A stretch of DNA of 24,602 bases, taken from positions 1 to 24,602 of the forward strand of contig JAOZHK010000254.1 in assembly GCA_026014905.1 (NCBI GenBank), given 5' to 3'. Position 1 is the stretch's first letter; each line of letters starts with the position of its first letter. Positions 22,155 to 24,602 of this stretch are shown piece by piece. Origin of the DNA: Candidatus Bathyarchaeota archaeon. Lineage in GTDB: Archaea; Thermoproteota; Bathyarchaeia; RBG-16-48-13; GCA-020355125. Under the pieces are notes generated by a model, which saw only the letters and a list, made by a program, of their open reading frames with translations, did no database searches and had not been told where the DNA came from. The translations under genes were made by a program, and so were the position numbers.

Positions 22155-22421
22155 ATGGTTGAAGCAATGTACCTCGTCTACAAGGATGCCGCAGATCAAT
22201 ATCGGTTTCGCCTTCGGGCACCCAATACCGAAATCATTGCCGTGAGTCAAGGCTACTCCACGCGACAGGGATGTCTCAACGGCATCGCCGCTGTGCAACG
22301 CAATCGCACTGTGGAGATTGAAGATCAAACAGCCGATAACGATTCGATCGCCAATCCCAAGTTTCAAGTCTATCGGGATGCAGCGGACAAATATCGCTTC
22401 CGATTACGCGCGCGCGCGTAG
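22155..22421 (+). CDS. DUF1508 (YegP-like) protein, second repeat truncated
   Basis: This 88-residue protein has a first complete DUF1508 repeat: MYLVYKDAADQYRFRLRAPN, then EIIAVSQGYSTRQGCLNGIA. The second begins identically (FQVYRDAADKYRFRLRA, 70-86) but stops after 17 residues, where CGCGCGCGCGCG (22407-22418) encodes the last ARA-like residues and TAG follows. YegP-type proteins have two complete repeats and about 110 residues, so this one lacks roughly half of repeat 2. GGAGGTGA at 22143-22150 is an excellent ribosome site. The first repeat may still fold alone. Function of the family is unknown. Confidence 0.8.
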   Translation: MVEAMYLVYKDAADQYRFRLRAPNTEIIAVSQGYSTRQGCLNGIAAVQRNRTVEIEDQTADNDSIANPKFQVYRDAADKYRFRLRARA

Positions 22422-22453
22422 ATCACTCTATGTCTGTGTCAAGGTGATGAAAC

Positions 22454-22900
22454 ATGGATGTACAAACAGCAACCGTCGTGATTGCAGGCATTGGTGTGAT
22501 TATTTGTGTGATTAACTCAATAATATTTAGTCGAAGAGCTGAAAAGAATGATCAGCAAATGTTGGAGACGAGACAAGCACAATTGTTTACACAAGTCTAT
22601 GATCGGTGGAGTTCACGTGATGCGGTGAAAGCCTATGGACTTGTGAGATATAAATATCAATGGAGTGATTACGATGATTGGTTTCGCAAATATGGTCCAG
22701 ACGTGGATATTGAAGCCTATGCTGACTATGGAACATTATTGACTTTTTTTGAGGGATTAGGTGTCTTAGTGAAAAAGGGATTAATCGATATTAGTTTGGT
22801 AGAAGACTTGTTAGCGAACCGTATCATTTGGTTTTGGGAGACACATATGGAACCGACTGTTGATACGACACGATCATTTACTAGGGATCCTCTACAATAG
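22454..22900 (+). CDS. DUF4760-like membrane-anchored protein, probably slightly truncated
   Basis: This 148-residue protein has one N-terminal membrane helix (VVIAGIGVIICVINSIIF), then a helical cytosolic domain: MLETRQAQLFTQVYDRWSSR, then YADYGTLLTFFEGLGVLVKK and SLVEDLLANRIIWFWETHME. The overall pattern fits DUF4760-type proteins of unknown function. Compared with its relative at 21921-22106 it lacks the last helix (FENFEFLYHEV). Its stop TAG (22898-22900) overlaps the first base of GCTAGC, beyond which the sequence belongs to a different gene. GGTGATG lies just before the ATG. It may still be functional. Confidence 0.7.
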   Translation: MDVQTATVVIAGIGVIICVINSIIFSRRAEKNDQQMLETRQAQLFTQVYDRWSSRDAVKAYGLVRYKYQWSDYDDWFRKYGPDVDIEAYADYGTLLTFFEGLGVLVKKGLIDISLVEDLLANRIIWFWETHMEPTVDTTRSFTRDPLQ

Positions 22901-22906
22901 CTAGCT

Positions 22907-23188
22907 ACCTCTGGCAGAGATCTCACCCAAATCATGTATCGATTAGGTGCAACGCCAAATGATGAAGACAAATGGGATCCACACTGTGATCTGAACTATG
23001 ACGCTGAAATCAATCTTGAGGACTGGTGGATATGTAATCGAGCTCTCGGAGAAAAAGGCGATTGGGAGGAGATTCCTCGTATAATCCTCTTTAGGGATCG
23101 AGGTATTATTGGAAATCTAGACGCTCCTGACATAATCATTCTAGTGTGTTTTCCACCACATTTTTCTGGATGGGGAATCCGCCGCTAA
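22907..23188 (+). pseudogene. C-terminal dockerin-like fragment of a large surface protein
   Basis: The frame is open from just after the CTAGCTA motif and reads SGRDLTQIMYRLGATPNDED, then WDPHCDLNYDAEINLEDWWI and CNRALGEKGDW. It resembles a type I dockerin/EF-hand repeat (the D-L-N-x-D-x-x-I-N-x-x-D-W loop is complete at NYDAEINLEDW), with the helix but not the calcium loop of the preceding repeat. Such repeats normally sit at the C-terminus of long secreted archaeal proteins; no signal peptide or upstream domain exists here. The last 40 residues are unrelated-looking. An ATG at 22934 could start translation, but there is no ribosome site. Confidence 0.6.
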
Positions 23189-23210
23189 TCATAGAGCATC
23201 CTTTCTTTCC

Positions 23211-23227
23211 TTTTTTTTAAAAAAAAA
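23211..23227. terminator. T8A9 bidirectional terminator
   Basis: Eight T residues followed by nine A residues, preceded by TTTCTTTCC and followed by GCTAGCTA. Archaeal polymerases stop in T-rich tracts, so this can end transcripts from either side. Confidence 0.5.
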
Positions 23228-23290
23228 GCTAGCTATAATATTATATAATTTAAGCAAACCCCATCAAAGCCAACGGATGATGTGAAAACG

Positions 23291-23330
23291 CATCGATTCG
23301 AGGACTAAGTTGTTTCTCACTTTCTCACTA
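23291..23330. repeat. CATYGATTCGAGGAYTAA repeat, copy 2, plus GAGAAAGTGAGAAAC block
   Basis: CATCGATTCGAGGACTAA (23291-23308) is followed directly by GTTGTTTCTCACTTTCTCAC, the reverse complement of the purine-rich head of the CTTTGG element, and then by TACGCATGCA. The association of the two repeats is also seen at 24320. Confidence 0.5.
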
Positions 23331-23351
23331 CGCATGCATATTAGTTTGAGT

Positions 23352-23714
23352 TTACTGCTGCATAAAAGTGCCCGTTAGATACGTTGACAGAAAAATCAAA
23401 GCAAAAGGAATCCAAGTCCCGATAAGACTGCGAAACATATCAAAATTTTTGTTAATCAGAAGAGACACGATGAAGAAATCCATGAGAACGACCACAGCAA
23501 CAAAAATGATCGCAGTAAGTAACGGAGTCGTATAGTTGAGCATTGTGAAATACACAAAAGATACGAGGCTGAAGACTACAGGGGCGCCAACTGCATGGAT
23601 AATTAAAGCATTTTCCAAAGTGGTAACAGCTTGGCCTCCAATCATCAATCCCCAACACCCCATTTGTCCAATAACGCCAAAAAGGAGAACGCTCAAGACT
23701 GTCAATACTGTCAT
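23352..23714 (-). CDS. Small four-helix membrane protein
   Basis: This 120-residue integral membrane protein has about four hydrophobic segments: VLTVLSVLLFGVIGQMGCWG, VVFSLVSFVYFTML, AIIFVAVVVLMDFFIVSLLI and WIPFALIFLSTYLTG. NYTTPLLTAI and NKNFDMFRSLIGTWIPFALI look conserved. No family name or substrate can be given. The ATG follows GGTGAT. The gene is divergent from the secreted Ig-like protein, with a hairpin-rich spacer between them. Confidence 0.75.
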   Translation of the reverse strand: MTVLTVLSVLLFGVIGQMGCWGLMIGGQAVTTLENALIIHAVGAPVVFSLVSFVYFTMLNYTTPLLTAIIFVAVVVLMDFFIVSLLINKNFDMFRSLIGTWIPFALIFLSTYLTGTFMQQ

Positions 23715-23770
23715 TTATTCCCATCACCCCGATCATATAACGCTGTTATCGCATGCGATATAAGCTTTTT

Positions 23771-23807
23771 CGCTCGTGCTAGCACGTGAGTAGAATAAGC
23801 ACGAGCG
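23771..23807. promoter_or_regulatory. Nested hairpins between divergent genes
   Basis: CGCTCGTGCT (23771-23780) pairs perfectly with AGCACGAGCG (23798-23807). Overlapping it is the competing palindrome CGTGCTAGCACG (23775-23786). TTGAACA-AGG-TGTTCAA (23822-23838) and AACACGTGTT (23847-23856) follow. It is probably a regulatory region for one or both divergent genes. Confidence 0.45.
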
Positions 23808-23918
23808 TGAAACCTAACTTTTTGAACAAGGTGTTCAAGAAATTGAAACACGTGTTCTAAAACGTGGGATTATTAGAATCATCCATTATAGATATTGGAT
23901 GAAAACGAGGAAACGATC

Positions 23919-24305
23919 ATGAAGTACAAAACGCTAGGCATCATCATACTCGCGATCTGTATCATCTCTGGTGCAAGTTATCTGGCTGCGAACGCCCTGA
24001 CATCGACTTTACACGTATACATTCAACTCTTGCCAGAGAATATTGGACCTGGCGATACGTTGACGATTAGTGTGAATGTCACGGATATTGTTGACACACC
24101 TGTTGATGACGCCGAAGTAACAGCAACGATCGGTGATCTGGAAATCATCTATATTCTATCACAACACGGTAATGGACACTATCGAGTGACTATTGATACG
24201 CCAATTATGACGCCTGGAACTTACGATATCACGGTTACAGTGCACAAAGAAGGGTATCGTCTTGTTCGTACATCGACGCAGCTGGTTATCTCAGTGGTAG
24301 ACTAG
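23919..24305 (+). CDS. Secreted or membrane-anchored Ig-like domain protein
   Basis: This 128-residue protein has a signal peptide or anchor (KYKTLGIIILAICIISGASY, residues 2-21) followed by one beta-sandwich domain: PGDTLTISVNVTD, then PVDDAEVTATIGDLEI, GNGHYRVTIDTPIMTPGTYD and a final ITVTVHKEG/STQLVISV pair. This is the pattern of invasin/Big-1 or CarboxypepD_reg-like Ig repeats in archaeal cell-surface proteins. The ATG at 23919 behind GAGG is preferred; the frame extends to TTG 23895. It is unusually short for a surface protein, with only one domain, and could be an interaction partner or a remnant of a longer one. Confidence 0.75.
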   Translation: MKYKTLGIIILAICIISGASYLAANALTSTLHVYIQLLPENIGPGDTLTISVNVTDIVDTPVDDAEVTATIGDLEIIYILSQHGNGHYRVTIDTPIMTPGTYDITVTVHKEGYRLVRTSTQLVISVVD

Positions 24306-24319
24306 GCAGCTTAGCTACA

Positions 24320-24337
24320 CATCGATTCGAGGATTAA
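24320..24337 (+). repeat. CATYGATTCGAGGAYTAA repeat, copy 3
   Basis: CATCGATTCGAGGATTAA lies 15 nt after the stop of the Ig-like protein and is followed by a TTTCTCATTTTCTCC block, as in copy 2. Confidence 0.55.
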
Positions 24338-24350
24338 ACGTTTACAAAAT

Positions 24351-24430
24351 GAGGTTTCTCATTTTCTCCTTTTATTTTCTTTTTTATAATCATTTTTTAT
24401 TTATTAGAAACTGAGAAAGTTAGAAACTCA
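24351..24430. terminator. Pyrimidine-rich terminator and inverted repeat
   Basis: GAGGTTTCTCATTTTCTC (24351-24368) and GAGAAAGTTAGAAACTC (about 24413-24429) can pair imperfectly. Between them are several T runs (24380-24400), suited to archaeal termination of the upstream gene. The right arm is the head of element copy D. Confidence 0.45.
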
Positions 24431-24434
24431 ATTG

Positions 24435-24490
24435 TTTCTTTGGATTTTTTCGTATAATAAAATTGAATATACTAAATTTTCAAAAGAAAA
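24435..24490 (+). repeat. CTTTGG-N37-CAAAAGAAAA element, copy D
   Basis: TTTCTTTGG ends at 24443 and CAAAAGAAAA starts at 24481, with exactly 37 bases between including CGTATAATAA. It ends 22 nt before a start codon, so this copy is placed to be the promoter of the acetyltransferase gene. Confidence 0.75.
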
Positions 24491-24512
24491 TCATTGCAGG
24501 GTTGAAGGCACA

Positions 24513-24602
24513 ATGGAGCCGGGACAAATTCTTCATCGATTCACTACGAAAGATGGACAAGAAGTCATTCTACGTACTCCGAAATGGGCAGATCTTGATG
24601 AT
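24513..24602 (+). CDS. GNAT-family N-acetyltransferase (N-terminal end only)
   Basis: Only the first 30 residues are in the window (MEPGQILHRFTTKDGQEVIL, then RTPKWADLDD). KDGQEVILRTPKWADLDD is the first strand and helix of many archaeal GNAT acetyltransferases. The frame is open to the window edge. The acetyl-CoA site is outside. The start ATG has no clear ribosome site, which fits a short leader from the element at 24435-24490. Confidence 0.7.
   Translation, partial: MEPGQILHRFTTKDGQEVILRTPKWADLDD

Larger units (their letters stand above)
83..22418. repeat. Dispersed pure (CG)n tracts
   Basis: Alternating C/G tracts lie at 83-91, 3661-3666, 4670-4677, 4899-4906, 5058-5065, 6837-6844, 7469-7475, 8077-8085, 10452-10460, 10560-10568, 11100-11109, 13776-13783, 14023-14032, 15742-15749, 20114-20121, 20479-20485, 22106-22115 and 22407-22418. 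Fifteen of these 18 are 8-12 nt long. Most are in spacers. Those inside reading frames are near the UbiA N-terminus, at both ends of an MFS fragment, in a doubtful small ORF and at the cut end of a DUF1508 gene. The typical context is TACGCGCGCGTA. The tracts are self-complementary and alternating purine-pyrimidine. Their role is unknown; see findings. Confidence 0.85.
1632..23783. repeat. Dispersed GCTAGC / TAGCTAGC palindromes
   Basis: GCTAGC occurs at 1632, 3177, 3639, 3958, 5530, 6466, 10204, 12052, 15752, 20682, 21121, 21780, 21821, 22900, 23228 and 23778. Only 3958 and 6466 are inside intact genes. At 1632-1643 and 3176-3187 it extends to two or more overlapping units. The stop codons of the B3/B4, FilR1-like and DUF4760-like genes are themselves part of the motif. 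Related forms (TTAGTTAG, TAGCTA, CTAGTTAG) follow other stop codons, for example at 6761 and 15627. Confidence 0.8.

Noticed and set aside
83..22418. CG tracts as integron attC sites or a CRISPR array
   Set aside because: There are no attC-type R and L boxes, no integrase, no regular spacing and no cas genes; the tracts are too short and symmetric.
1632..23783. GCTAGC/GCGCGC as cloning scars (NheI/BssHII sites)
   Set aside because: No vector sequence is seen, many variants of the motifs exist (TTAGTTAG, TAGCTA, CG tracts of varying length), and they also lie in intact natural promoters. Read-level checking is still needed to exclude artefact fully.

Overview
The window is archaeal. It carries a TATA-binding protein, a TFE-beta/RPC34-type winged helix with four cysteines, a CdvB/Snf7 (ESCRT-III) protein, an archaeal OB-fold ssDNA-binding protein, a UbiA prenyltransferase, a DUF2153-like protein and a FilR1-type regulator. 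Many genes have TATA-like boxes and either GGAGGTGA-type ribosome sites or very short leaders. CdvB plus TFE-beta points to the TACK/Asgard side of the archaea; I cannot place it more precisely from sequence alone. Genes are short, mostly monocistronic and on both strands, with AT-rich spacers, as in a plastic accessory region.

Layout: 0.2-1.6 kb, a cyclase-family hydrolase and a B3/B4-domain protein. 1.7-3.1 kb, a two-gene unit with a 2x[4Fe-4S] protein and a cysteine-containing partner. 3.1-3.5 kb, the promoter and 5' end of a CocE-type hydrolase that is cut off. 3.7-7.4 kb, a terpenoid-cyclase-like toroid protein, a candidate small RNA, a DUF2153-like protein, an MFS transporter and a flavodoxin-fold reductase. 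7.5-10.2 kb, SSB and a B12-binding radical SAM protein. 10.4-13.7 kb, a small His-rich protein with a tandem operator, UbiA, TFE-beta and CdvB. 13.8-14.8 kb, four small minus-strand genes, at least three of them likely DNA binding. 15.1-19.9 kb, a MetV-like Cys protein, a FilR1-type regulator divergent from an ABC exporter operon, and two small genes, one DUF4177-like. 20.0-23.2 kb, the cold-shock protein and TBP among gene fragments. 23.3-24.6 kb, a 4-TM protein, a secreted Ig-like protein and the start of a GNAT acetyltransferase.

The most unusual signal is in the spacers. Two palindromic motifs recur: pure alternating (CG)n tracts (18 loci, 15 of them 8-12 nt) and TAGC repeats (GCTAGC at 16 loci, 14 outside intact genes). 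They repeatedly lie at the exact borders of truncated genes: an MFS piece bounded on both sides, a DUF1508 repeat cut mid-domain, a C-terminal piece of a DUF4760-like protein, a CocE 5' piece, and a point where the end of one gene meets a headless dockerin. A third element, CTTTGG-N37-CAAAAGAAAA, has identical 37-nt spacing in three copies, and two further copies are broken off exactly where a (CG)n tract begins. I infer that the palindromes mark rearrangement junctions. TAGCTAGCTAG also has stop codons in all six frames, so it could act as a translational backstop. Assembly artefact must be excluded before more is claimed.
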